From: Chaetoderma sp. LZ-2023a
Lineage: Eukaryota > Mollusca > Caudofoveata > Chaetodermatida > Chaetodermatidae
Length of the DNA stretch: 64,000 nt
Assembly (NCBI GenBank): GCA_034401795.1
Contig: CM067367.1
Location: 29,036,690 to 29,100,689, forward strand
Direction of reading: 5' to 3'
The notes under the pieces were generated by a model. That model did not search any database. It had not been told where the DNA came from and was given only the letters and a program-made list of their open reading frames with translations. The position numbers were made by a program, and so were the translations under genes. The first letter of the stretch is position 1; the number at the start of each line of letters is the position of its first letter. Below, piece after piece: positions 47,218 to 58,578 of the stretch.

Positions 47218-47728
47218 ATTCCCACTCCTCAGATCATTTTGCAGAGTAAGTGGAAGCAGCTGAAGAGAATATAACTGCGCAGAGACGTCTCCCGGCACTA
47301 TCAGTTGTCCAGAGCCTGATTCTGGACATCAGCAGGCGGCGTCTTGGTCTTAACTAACTTCCTTCATTCCGCGGAGTCGCAAGGGTTTGTAAAGTACCCT
47401 TGCTCCGTAAACAAAGACCGGAGTCTTAGTCACGCATCCCAGAGAAGTAGTAAGCCCAAAATATAGGAGGTAGAGATGGATATACATATTAAATAGGAGT
47501 CAGGAGAATGGGTTCGATGAGTTTTGTTGTAAAACTAGTAAAGAAAGTATAACCGAACTGTTGTAAAGCTAGTAAAGAAACTATAACCGAACGTCAATGA
47601 TTTAAATCGTCTGCACTAATCGGCCATCGCCTTTCCGACCCGACACGTGGAGGTACAAGCTCGGAAGCTCCATATAAGCTATCAAGCAGGATTAAGAGAT
47701 CCGGACTTCAGTGATCCCAATGTAATGG

Positions 47729-48121
47729 ACCTTTTCCAGTTTATTCATCAATCATATGACGTCATAATCAACTACGTGACGTGTGGGATGGCGTCATAAT
47801 CATCTACCTCATGAATGACGTAGATAAGTACGTCACTAACGCAGAATTGATGACGGGCAAAGCGTTGTTGTACGAATTGCATGTCTTTAATATTTAATAA
47901 ACATGCTGTTGAACATTTTGAAACTAATTTGACTGGGCGCTGTTGTTGCCAGGGCAGCAGCATCACCCGGTTAAATTAGTTTCAAAATATTTAACAACAT
48001 ACCTGTATATTTTTCTGGGAATTGATAGGCAGGGAGTTCGGGGATTGGTCCATCCAACACGCGCGATGTGTGGGTGGAGCTTAGCTAGAGATGGCCGGTG
48101 CATAGCAAAAACTGGAAAGGT
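47729..48121 (+). repeat. Foldback repeat, full-length copy
   Basis: Ends ACCTTTTCCAGTTT and AAAACTGGAAAGGT are inverted repeats. The hairpin core is 47905-47998. The left arm is rich in TGACGTCA-like half sites; the right arm carries GGGTGGAGCTTAGCTAGAG. This copy defines the unit length at about 393 bp. Confidence 0.88.
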
Positions 48122-48146
48122 GCAATGATGACGGACTGAGCGTTGC

Positions 48147-48400
48147 TAGTCTGGCAGCCATGGGGTGTAAGCCAAAATTCTGGGATAAAAATTTTTCTCT
48201 TGCTGATTATTTATGTTTGGGATATATATTATGATATTCAGGTGGGTGTGGCATTGTCAAGCTTGAGCAATGTAAGAAATCCAAGATGGCCGCCGTGACA
48301 CCAGAAAATCATCAAAAATTTAGAAATTATCATGTCTAAAAAAAACCTAGAAAACTTAGAAACATGATTGAAGTGTCTTTTTTATGTTTTAAGACATGCA
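48147..48400 (+). repeat. E4 left terminal inverted repeat
   Basis: Inverted partner of 51780-52037. Shared in order: TTTGGGATRTATAT, ATGATATTCAGGTGGG, TTGAGCAAT, GAAATCCAAGATGGCCGCC, AAAATTTAGAAATT, GTGATTGAAGT. Confidence 0.82.
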
Positions 48401-48687
48401 GAAATCCACGGGAATTAAGACGTGGCCATGTTTATACCGCAAATAGCTATACCAGGCTCCCATTTGAGCCTAAAAATTACTGCCATTTTAATTTCATTAC
48501 CACTTGGCTCTTATCGCTGAAACTGCATGTTATCTATGCTAAACATAAACATTTGTGTTTTTGTAAGATGCTCGTTTATCAATTAACCAACCTAGTTTTG
48601 CATTTCCACTGTGCCATTCTACAACTAGTTAGTCTGATTCCATTAGTCATCTTCATCATCTACTTGGTGGACTTGCTTATATATATA

Positions 48688-49276
48688 AGAAAATGTGGCC
48701 ATAGAAAGTAGGACATTGGGACAACACCCACCGAAACTGGATCAACTGCACACAGCGGGTCACGACAAGTAGGGTCTACATCACTTAACCCAACTACAAT
48801 TCCAGAGGATACCATATTGCTCAAATGGATTGCTCAAATTGATAAGATGCTCCTGTGGCAGTGCCTATCGGGTAATACACAAATGTGTTGTTGCAGCCAT
48901 TCCAAGCGTGCGTGTACTGCTTTCTGTTCGTGCCATGGAAGGTCAGAATGTTTTAACGACCAGACTATATATACAGATTATATATATATGTATATATAGT
49001 CTGGTCGTTAAAACATTCTGACCTTCCATGGCACGAACAGAAAGCAGTACACGCACGCTTGGAATGGCTGCAACAACACATTTGTGTATTACCCGATAGG
49101 CACTGCCACAGGAGCATCTTATCAATTTGAGCAATCCATTTGAGCAATATGGTATCCTCTGGAATTGTAGCTGGGTTAAGTGATGTAGACCCTACTTGTC
49201 GTGACCCGCTGTGTGCAGTTGATCCAGTTTCGGTGGGTGTTGTCCCAATGTCCTACTTTCTATGGCCACATTTTCT
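48688..49276. repeat. 589-bp near-perfect palindrome
   Basis: The arms (48688 to about 48975 and about 48990 to 49276) are identical apart from one A/G difference next to CTACAATT, with a centre of alternating TA around 48982. The duplicated text is the 3' end of the E4 gene: the same 60-codon Cys-rich frame is read at 48817-48999 on plus and 48965-49147 on minus. Confidence 0.93.
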
Positions 49277-50283
49277 GACGTGCATCTGTCAAGGAATAGC
49301 ACCGAAACTGGTCATGTCGTGTTAATATGAATTATGTGGCTTGGCGTATGAGGTCGAGTACATCTATAGTAGCATTACCTAACTAGCCGAGAGAATGCGA
49401 ATTACATTTCAGCACATCATGTGCAATACCGTTGGCAAGCACGATGCCACAGTATCGCACCCAGTGAGGCCATGGGTAGGCAAGAAGTCTGGAATTATAG
49501 CACAGTGCTTATCTACAATTAAGTTAATATCAATAGGCACACGACTATGAGCTGTAGAAACTATCATGACATGTCCAGAAATATCACCATGATAACAAGA
49601 ATTTCAGAAAAAAGACAACTCTGTCTATGTCATCTGTCACTACAAGAGAAGTATCATTCCTCGTGAATTGATCCCATATTATATCGCCTGATGAGTACAC
49701 TGTGGTTTATCTCGACTGCCACAGGGTCCTTTCAAGAGGTAATAAGCATATGATACAGGAAGTCATCCTTATGTAAAGAAATGTATTAGCCTATGAGATT
49801 GATCAGTGTTTGCTTTGTTAGTGTCCACTGCCAGTGTTATCTTGCCGACATGCCATGTCGAGTAGATTCCTCCCCTCACTGAAACGGTCAAACACGAGGT
49901 AAACATTACTTGTCTTCAAATGATAACAAATGTAGCTACAGAACCTGTATACATAGTCCTGAACTGTACCAGTTGCTGGTCATGCACAAACATGAGGTTG
50001 ATATACCAATCTAGGAACAGTACCTCTATATTATTGTCTGCAAGCCGGATTAATGATTTCACTTTGAGTACATTCTTTAGAATGGACTTTGTCTTGGCTT
50101 CACGTATATGCCATTATCTTCGAACACAGATGCGGGGTAATGGGATAGAGAATGGGCTAACAGTTTCTCTGTGTCAACGCAATGAGAAATGGATTGTAGG
50201 CCCATAGCCCGCGCGTATATGACGTCTGTGTTGAATGTCTTTGCATCATCCACATTGACATGCTTACGTGATAATGCCATGGT

Positions 50284-50352
<69 letters not shown>

Positions 50353-51320
50353 CGCTCTCTCTCTGGCATTTTGGTCATAAAATCCATCAGGCCAGCTGTT
50401 CTCAAATGACTTCATTTTAATGAATCAATTGTCAACATTTATTTACAAACAAGCGAGTGACAATTTTACCAGAATCGGTATAAACTAGACCAACTTGGTG
50501 TTGAGTGAGGTGCAGTGGATCGATACAAAACACCAATTTTACTAGCAATTGTTTCCTGTCCTGTGAATCAGCTTTGAGGTTGTCCTGTTTCCTCCATGTG
50601 AAAATTTTAGCATACGGTTGCGCCTTTTCCCTCATCTGATAAAGTCATGTACGATGCCTGCATGTATGTAAATTGGAAGGCCATGTCTTAAGGGTGTTTG
50701 GCTTGAGTGTGAGGGATTATCCCTGAACGACCATGACCATATCTCATGAAGGTTGTTTCAAGTGCCATGTCGTTCCGTATGTCATTGAACAAGCCAGAAT
50801 TACTGCATACTCTCTTTGCATAAAAGATCTGCAGACTTCCCCAGGAAGGCCTCCATTAAGCGTACGCAGTACAAGCCGTATCATTCATAGTGTGTATGTC
50901 CTGCAGCGAAAACAAGGGACAGCATCGATATAGTTACTGGTCAGCTATAAAGATTACATAAACTTGGCCTACACTCTCTGATATGACTATTGCCGTATCA
51001 ATGATTTTGATAGCCCTGAAACAATTCATATGCTATGTTTATCGTCATTAATGGTATTTACTAGTTACTACATGTGCCAGAGCTACATCTTCTGGTGCCT
51101 GTGTTGATAAGGTACCGTGCTCTTCATATTCAAGATTCAGATTGCTAAGACACAGACTAATACCGTCTCTGTGGTATCTAGCCTCGACTGTATGCACATC
51201 ACTCACTGCACCTTTCAGCCGATCACGCATCCCATCTGTCAAACGATCACAATAAGCTTCACCCGTCTCTAATAAGTACTGCTAAACTGGCTTTCGATCA
51301 TGCTCTGAGTTGAAAGATCT
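48965..51320 (-). pseudogene. E4 gene: decayed PIN-like/CXC family protein
   Basis: Read on the minus strand from about 51310, EAYCDRL and GAVSDVHTVEARYHRDG (51242-51048) match the N-terminal H-x-x-x zinc-module region. 50635-50432 is a middle fragment. 50270-50090 has HVNVDDAKTFNTDVIYARAMG, the counterpart of HESVNVDDAKDIGES in E1. The C-terminus (49147-48965) is a CXC remnant: CCCSHSKRAC, FCSCHGRSEC, then FND. A (CT)n run interrupts it at 50285-50363. Many stops and deletions, including most of the PIN-like core, show long decay. Confidence 0.65.
50285..50363. repeat. CT microsatellite
   Basis: About 80 bp of (CT)n with two CG interruptions near its end, inside the E4 pseudogene. Confidence 0.95.
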
Positions 51321-51779
51321 GAACAATTATGCGGCTCTCCCTCTTTCCGCATTTTTTAGTCTTTATTTAAGACTCACAGCTCTCCACAGTAAAGGCAATG
51401 ATGCATGACATGAAGTTAAATGGTATATATGAAGGTCATTCCTCTGTTGGTTGGGAAGTCTCACCATCTGTGTTTCCATCTAATCGTTTCAAATTAGTCT
51501 TTGACGTGTATCATGACGGTTTTCTATGATCGTGAACGGTTAGGTATCCATTTTCAGCGAGCTGTCTTTCCAGATCAACACGTAGACCATCTCTATATGC
51601 TTTGCTTGCTTTGATGATGATGTGTATTCGTGCTGGTCAATTGTGAGAGCTTTCTCAAATTGCATTAAACTCCAAGCTTCATTATTCATCTGCAAAACAA
51701 AAACAAAAACCAGAATTGGCATTACTGAGTAATAATCCGACAGTGTCTCGTATAAACATAGTCATATCTCGATATCTCT

Positions 51780-52037
51780 TCATTTTAGCGGTCTAAAACA
51801 TGGAAAACGATACTTCAATCACGTTTCACGGTTTTGTGAGATATTAGAATTTCTAAATTTTCGCTGAATTTCTAGTGTCTGGGCGGCCATCTTGGATTTC
51901 TCAAATTGCTCAAGTGTGGCAATCCCATCCCCACCTGAATATCATTATATACATCCCAAAGATAAACAATCAGCAAAGAAAAATGTTATGAGTGAATTTT
52001 GGGTCTGGAAAAATTTTGCCACTCTGCTACCAGATTA
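51780..52037 (-). repeat. E4 right terminal inverted repeat
   Basis: Inverted partner of 48147-48400. Contains the GGCGGCCATCTTGG motif at 51882-51895. Confidence 0.82.
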
Positions 52038-52310
52038 TGTTGTACGAATTGTATGTCTTTACTATTTAATAAAGATGCTGTTGAATATTTTGAAACTAAT
52101 TTGACTGGGCGCTGTTGTGGCCATAGCCAGCAACAACACACAGTCAACTTAGTTTCAAAATATTTACTAGCTTACCTGTATAGTTTTCTGTAAATTGAGC
52201 TTCATGGAATGCCGGGATCGATTGATTACGATCAACGCGTGGGTGGAGCTTAGCTAGAGATGGGTGGAGCTTAGCCAGAGATGGGTGGGGTACTGCTAAT
52301 ACTGGGTTCA
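52038..52310 (+). repeat. Foldback repeat copy split by E4
   Basis: The hairpin core is 52077-52172, with the right arm ending in repeated GATGGGTGGAGCTTAGC units (52245-52290). Its missing left end is represented by about 20 bases before 48147. Confidence 0.78.
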
Positions 52311-53574
52311 TCCATTGTTCTATTTTAACCGCTTAACTTCATTTTTTGTTCACTCCAGTTTTTTGGAGCGGCTCAAGTTTTGATTCGTATTTCACTTCAA
52401 TTTTTCTTGAATCCAGAAACCTATTAATACAGACTAAGGCCCAGGCTGAAACCATGTTTTTAGATGATAATCAGGAATCGGGATGAAATGTGGTTTTAAT
52501 AAAAAGACAGAAATCAAACGTCGACCGTCGCCGAGGCCACGAGGGAATGATAAATATACGCCGAACAAAAATAATGGCTATTTGAGAGAATGACTCGGTT
52601 GTGTGGTGTTGTCCAATATTGTCTAATTCCACTGTAAAACACATAAATAATAAATTACGTGCGTAATAACATCTGAGTTCCTTCAGAGCAAAAGGAATCG
52701 CCGACCATGATACGTTTTCTGCCAAAATTAGAGATTTAGCTCGCTTATTGTCAACCGTGTAAAATAGAAAGCCATTTCGCGCCGTTGATGAGTTATATTA
52801 ACGAACAAAACATTGGCCGGTTCGTTCCCCGTGGCCCTGTGTTGCTGGGTATAGGCAGCGCCGGGTTCAATCATAACGCTTTATAGGTTATGGCATTATT
52901 GTCGAATATAACATCATAGCTGACGGAAAACCATTTCCTTAGTGCCTCGGAATAAGCTGTATCTTCGCATGATGTTCATTAGCAAAGAAACTCCCAAAGG
53001 AGACGATTTTGAGTTATGAGCGAATTTCTGTGAAACTAACGTTGCTTGATCAAGCCATCCAAGCGAGGACGGTGGTGGGTGAGGGATGAGGGGGTGGGGC
53101 TTTCTATAGCGCCATGGCTTTTAATTAGATTGGCGCATATTTTTGCCACAGTAAACGAACACGGTCCATCTCGGCTTGACTGCGTTCACAAAATGGAATT
53201 TCTGTAATTGTCGGCATTTCTAGATGTTTGGGGAAAAGGTGCTGGGGTGCAGGGGGTTGAATATAGTGACGCAAATGCTGGGAGCAGCTGCTACGGTTAT
53301 CCGGTTTGTTCAACGAAATTGATAAAGGAAATACATTTTTCCCTCGAAATATGCATAATTACTGAGATTAACTCATTTTAAACAACGACGTTACGAATCA
53401 CAGTGAAATAGTTTTTTGGGGGCAAGATACGATGTGGTTGATAAATGGAGACCATAATATTTGTCATAATAAATGTCAAGGTGACGTCAAGAGAAGGTGG
53501 TTCCTTAAGACATCAACCCCCTGTCTTAAAGAACCGCCACCGCTTGCCCCCCCCCCACACACACACACACCACA
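52311..53574. other. No recognisable gene
   Basis: Anonymous sequence with a C/CA-rich run at 53548-53577. Frames at 52471-52725 and 53125-53313 (minus) show no domain. Confidence 0.45.
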
Positions 53575-53940
53575 CACCTCTCTGGCTAATCTCCAGCTAC
53601 ACTTTGACCATGTTGGGGTCGGTCGATCCCTGAACTCACTGACTTTCAATTTCTAGAGAACTATACAGGTATGATGTTGAATATTTTGAAACTACTTTGA
53701 CTGGGTGTTACTGCCTATGGCACCAACAGCGTCAAGTCAAATTTTCAAAATATTTAACATAATGTTTATTAAATAGTAAAGACATACAATGTGTACAACA
53801 ACGCTTAGTCCGTCATCAATTAAGCGTCCGTGACGAACTTATCTACGTCATTCATGACGTCATTAATTATGACGTCATCCTACACGTCACGTAGTTGATT
53901 ATGACGTCATATGGTTGATGGATAAACTGGACAGGTTCAT
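53575..53940 (-). repeat. Foldback repeat copy
   Basis: The hairpin core is 53676-53759, followed by the TGACGTCAT-rich arm (53840-53912) and the end GATAAACTGGACAGG. The left end is divergent. Confidence 0.82.
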
Positions 53941-54795
53941 CGGTGCCGAGAAAACAGCATATTATGAAATAACCAACATACCTAATGTTGACATAATTTA
54001 CCGAGACCTTATGGAAATCCATCTCGGTCGTCTTGAACTCTTTCGGGTACGAAGTGGAGGGGGTGAGTGGGCGATGTGCAGGAGCAAATTTTCCCAGCTG
54101 ATTAATGATTTAAGGCGAGATGGAAAGTTAGGAAAATTTCATTAAGCCTCTCCGGGGATGCGGCCATTTGCAAACAAAACGATAACCGCGACAAAAGAGT
54201 ACGCCATTACAACGACCCAATATTTACCCGGCGTATGAACGAATTGCGCACCAGTAATTATCGTCGCATCTCGTATGCTGTATCCTGGCATAACTTGGCC
54301 AGGATCAATACCTCTATAAGACCCCGGATTGAAACACTAAGGCCACGCGCTAACACCCTAATCAAAATCTTGACCGACCCTCAAATAATATCAATATTCG
54401 CGAAACAAGTCGTCATATCGACTCGGTCTCGAACCAATAATAGGACGATTGTAATTTATATTGCCGACACCTTTCAAACAATTAAAGCTGAAAAGTCGTC
54501 TAGGATAAAAAAAAATGTTCTCAGAATATTTATAGCCTCTTAATGTCACGTGATTATGATGTGTCTACAGGAAATATTAACTTGAATTAACTGTTCGTCT
54601 TTGAAAATGGTAAAGTTAATGTGTACTGGAAACGGTTGCTGTCTTAGGCAGCAACGACTTCTACTATTACTTCTAAATTGTTCAAGGGGTGCCTTGGAAT
54701 TGAGATATTGGGACGTCAACTGTTAATAGGTTATGAAGAATCGTGGACAGCTACATTCTTACATTCCATTATTAACCGTCAGACAAGTCGCAAAA
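53941..54795. other. No recognisable gene
   Basis: Frames at 53915-54145 and 54235-54543 (plus) have no domain. A degenerate foldback trace (GGTTGCTGTCTTAGGCAGCAAC) lies at 54634-54655. Confidence 0.4.
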
Positions 54796-54934
54796 CAATA
54801 ATTTCAGGGGCCATAACTCTTCATCTACTGAATATTTTGAATACAATTTGAGTGAAAGTTGTTTAGCCGCCAACAACTCAGTCAAACTGTTTCAAGATAT
54901 TCAATAGGTGAAGAGTTATAAGCCCTGAAATTGC
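54796..54934. repeat. Foldback repeat, variant with longer arms
   Basis: The inverted repeat extends from CAATAATTTCAGGGGC at 54796 to GCCCTGAAATTG at 54934. The usual core (GAATATTTTGAA...TTCAAGATATTC) lies at its centre. Confidence 0.78.
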
Positions 54935-55104
54935 TGTCCGCTAACATTTAGCCGTAATGCAGTTAAAATCTCTACCGCATATGTAGCTTGGGGGTATAAG
55001 TAGGCCGCTACTGCTGGAATTTGTCGCTGTTTAAGATAGCAACATGTTCCAGTAACAACATTCGACAGAAATGGAGATAAGTTGGCATAGATTATGTCCA
55101 CCCA

Positions 55105-55285
55105 TTTTTTGCACGCGCGCGCACGTAGGCCCGCTCGCTCGCCCACTCCTCTGCCTGGCAGCCCGCCCGCTCGCCCGCCCGCCCGTGCGCACGCGCTCCC
55201 TCGCCCGCAAGCTCGTTCACAGGCACGCAGGCACGTCTGAGCACACCACCATGCACACACACGCGCGCTCACGCACACAGAAGTC
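55105..55285. repeat. GC-rich CGCC/CACG low-complexity block
   Basis: Imperfect CGCCCGC, GCACGC and CACACG repeats. The Arg/Ala/Cys frames on both strands are artefacts. Confidence 0.8.
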
Positions 55286-55609
55286 ACGGACCCTCTAACA
55301 ATTGTTTCATCATTGACTGACGGACGCACGCTCATACATGCATGTACACGCACACGTGCAAACTTACCTCCGCTACTACACTACGACAATTTACAATCAC
55401 ATTTGACCATTGTTTTGAAAACCAGATGAGATTAGGCCTACCCCGCAACGGAGACAAATGATCAATTTCGATAACATTTGTGCTACCAGTTTATGCAACT
55501 GACCGGGCTCGCTGACCAGAACTCAAGGCGTAATCATATCATGAGATATTAGTATGCAATTTAAAGTACAAATTTCTTAATTTGATCCTACGCAATTAAC
55601 CTACTCACC

Positions 55610-55790
55610 GATGAAGTCCCGAATATCCCAATCTCGGAGCAAACAAACAGGAAAGATGTTGACTATTCTGAAATTAATATGACTGGAAGCCAATGCTGCC
55701 TGACTTCCAGTCATAGGTCCCCTATTAATTTCAAAATATCCAACACAATATGCTTATAAATAGTAAGGAATTTGCTTGTTCACGGATTTG
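55610..55790. repeat. Foldback repeat, short divergent copy
   Basis: The hairpin core is 55657-55744 with arms GTTGACTATTCTGAAATTAATATGAC-like and their inverted partner. The inner arm GACTGGAAGC differs from the usual GACTGGGCGC. Confidence 0.75.
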
Positions 55791-56394
55791 TTGTTGAAAG
55801 GGGTAAACGTCGTTGAGAAGCCTACCTAGCCTAGCCTTTCGCCGATAAAGGAAGGGGATTTTTAAAAACCACTGTCAATAGTGAATAGTGATTGTCAGCT
55901 TGTGCTCCATCAGGTGGCCGCCTGAGACAGGTTTTATAGTATCGATTTAGTCTGCTAGGATTACCTCCCTTCGATCAAAATAATAAGGACGCGTGGTCAG
56001 AAGTGTAGCGGCTAATATTTAACTCCGCGACAGGAATTTAATCATTTATAATAATAGGCCCTGTAAGTAGAATTCTACGGAATGTGTGAAGATAATTTAG
56101 CTTCAAAATAACTGTTACATGCAGCTCACCTGTATCATGGGGGGGGGGGGGGGGGGGGGGGGGGGGGTGGCGGCGTGAGAAAATCATGTCATCTGATTGC
56201 CGAAACATGTGGCACGAGTTCTTTCACACCCAAAAATCGAGATGAATGCTAATCATGTATCTATCTGAGCCAGAATGCGGGTGCAAAGGTAAAATGGTAT
56301 GTGCAAGTTTCGATATCGTTTAATATCTTATCTACGATAAGGATGTATTACGCTGACGAACCTGTACAGACGACACATCAATCCTCCTCTGCAC
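55791..56394. other. Anonymous sequence with poly-G run
   Basis: A 29-base G run lies at 56139-56167. No gene seen. Confidence 0.5.
56139..56167. repeat. Poly-G tract, 29 bases
   Basis: Uninterrupted G run, the longest in the window. A strong G-quadruplex former on the plus strand and probably length-polymorphic. Confidence 0.95.
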
Positions 56395-56765
56395 CAATGG
56401 ATGAATCCGATCTGTCGGTCAAGTATATGGCGTCATAAACAATTACGTCACATGCAGGCTGACTTCACACTCATAATTGACGGACATACTCCGTTATGAA
56501 CTTGGAATAGTCCGTCAGCTGTACGAATTGTATGTCTTTACTATTTAATAAACATTCCGGTGAATATTTTGAAACTAATTTCATTGGGCGCAGTTGCTGC
56601 CATAGGTAAAATTAGTTTCAAAATATACAACAGGTTGGCTGCATAGTTACCATGAAATTGTGATTCTCGTAATTCAGGATTCAAAGTATATGCCTACACA
56701 TCGATCCCAAAACACCCAAATTATGAGTGGAGCTTAGCTATAGAAGGACGTGGCATAGGGTACGG
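56395..56765 (+). repeat. Foldback repeat copy
   Basis: The hairpin core is 56558-56632. It shares the start ATGGATGAATCCGATC with the copy at 60035, which shows a subfamily with its own left end. Confidence 0.82.
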
Positions 56766-57192
56766 TAGATGCATCCATTAAGCAAAAGGGATAGTGGTGG
56801 AGGTAACGAGGTAGCCAGTCCATCTGTGACCGATGGTCATCCAATAACCTCAACATGATAGCAATAGATAAAATTAATCTGCAAACTCAGTTTAATCTAT
56901 AGCGATAGTCTATCCAGGCTTCTATCCAGAGTATAGACGACACAAGTACCAAGGTACCAAGAATGTGAGTGTCACAAATGGCACACGTCTACAATGTACC
57001 GACCTATACCGAGTCCATGCGAAATTTACTGACAGAAGACAGAGGTTGCAGATTCGGCGAGACATCTCGCAATCCAGAGATACACAAAACTCGGAAATGG
57101 TATAGATCCATCTGATGAGGAAAGCGAGCCGATCATTATATCGTCCATTGGGAGCAGGTTTACATAGTAACTAAGGTCCGCCTCCTCTAGCC
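56766..57192. other. No recognisable gene
   Basis: Anonymous sequence; only short frames. Confidence 0.4.
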
Positions 57193-57196
57193 TTAA

Positions 57197-57538
57197 AGTG
57201 CATATTCACGCCAAAATGCTTCAAAATTATTGCTAAAATTATCTACTTTCATAAGATTAAATTGTGTGCATAGATGCACGGAAACAAAATAAATCTTAAC
57301 ATATGGTGGTTTCATTCCGTATAGATTGATACAATTTTTCAGTTGTGAAATTGAATTAGAGACACGAGTCCCTAATTCAATTTCACAACTCAAAAAATTC
57401 TATTAATTTCTACGAAATGAAACCACCATATGATAAGATTGATTTCATTTCATTACATTTAGATACACAATCTAAGCCTCTAAAAATATACAATCTTGAC
57501 AATTTTATTTTCAAGCATTTTCTTGTGAATCTGCACCT
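57197..57538. mobile_element. Foldback MITE with TTAA target duplication
   Basis: A 342-bp element flanked by TTAA at 57193-57196 and 57539-57542. Termini AGTGCATATTCAC and GTGAATCTGCACCT are inverted. A long internal hairpin holds CATATGGTGGTTTCATT (57300 on) and its inverse near 57413-57431, with a centre near 57368. TTAA with TIRs is typical of piggyBac- and Kolobok-type elements; no protein is encoded. Confidence 0.8.
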
Positions 57539-57624
57539 TTAATGAGTATGCTGCTATAGCGACCATCATACCTGTGCTTATTGGCATATTAATTAGAAGC
57601 ATTGCTATCAAATAAGAACGCGGT

Positions 57625-58065
57625 TTCAACAGCACCCAGTCAACTTAGTTTCAAAATATTTAACAGCTTACCTGTATAGTTACCATGAAATTGGGTATTC
57701 TAAGAATTTAGGGCTCAAAGTATATAAATCTATCGCAACACGGGAAAAATGTGGGCGGAGCTTAGCTAGAACTGGGTGGGGCATAGGTAGAAATGGGCGG
57801 GGCATATGTAGAAATGGATGACTATATTTGCCCAATTGAAGCAATTCTAGATACTAAGATGCTTTCTAGTGGTATATTGACGGTGACGCGCGACAACGAA
57901 ACTACTAGCAAGGTATCTACGTGACTCCTACAAGTTGATAATGGCCAATAGACAGATACTGGCTGGACTGCTATCGATGACAAATGTCCAGAGACAGCTC
58001 CAGCTTCCAATCAAATTAGTTACCAAACATTCAGCAGAATATTTATTAAATCGTGAAAAATATTG
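57625..58065. repeat. Two partial foldback repeat fragments
   Basis: 57641-57675 is a single right arm followed by the GGGCGGAGCTTAGC end, with three tandem GAAATGGGCGGGGCATA-like units to 57815. 58003-58058 is another right arm ending TATTTATTAAATCGTGAA. Confidence 0.72.
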
Positions 58066-58179
58066 GTGTTCTTGGTATTTCATGCTCAATGGCTTAAACA
58101 TTAGGCCTACACGTTTGGCTTCAGACAGAAGCAGGTCACCTTCTTAAACCATTCCCCCTATGGACTTCTGTTATTATAC

Positions 58180-58578
58180 ATCTTTTTAGCTATGCCCCGC
58201 CCATCTCTAGCTAAGCTCTACTCACACCTCGCTCGTGCTGGGATCGATCGATCTCTGAACACCTTGACTATTAATATTTTTAAAACTACACATGAAATCT
58301 GTTGAATATTTTGAAACTAATTTGACTGGGTGCTGTTGCTGCCTAAGGCAGCAACAGCGCCCAGTCAAATTAGTTTCAAAATATTCAACAGCGTGTTTAT
58401 TAAATAGCAAAGAATTACAAAGACATACAATCCATACAACGTGTCGGACCATTTGAGATTTGCTGACGGTCTATATGGAACCCTTTGTGATGCAATGATT
58501 ATGACGTTATCATACATGCGCTGAACGGATTATGACGTCATACGAGGTCTGATAATGGATGGATACTCTGGAAAGGTG
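58180..58578 (-). repeat. Foldback repeat, best-preserved hairpin
   Basis: The core 58299-58391 has arms of about 45 bp with a single G/C-T difference and a 3-base loop. The flanks carry the GCCCATCTCTAGCTAAGCTC arm and the TGACGT arm. Right end CTCTGGAAAGGTG. Confidence 0.9.

Larger units (their letters stand above)
48147..52037 (-). mobile_element. E4: TIR element with old PIN/CXC gene, inserted in a foldback repeat
   Basis: Termini TAGTCTGGCAGC (48147) and GCTACCAGATTA (to 52037) are inverted. The match continues inward for about 250 bp on each side. Both TIRs contain GGCGGCCATCTTGG or its complement (48281-48294, 51882-51895). The left flank (GATGACGGACTGAGCGTT) and right flank (TGTTGTACGAATTGTATG) are adjacent in other foldback copies, so E4 sits inside one. 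The target duplication is at most 2-3 bp or obscured. Total 3891 bp. Confidence 0.8.

Noticed and set aside
48817-49147. Two identical 60-codon genes on opposite strands
   Set aside because: They are mirror readings of one palindrome; only the minus reading continues the decayed E4 gene.
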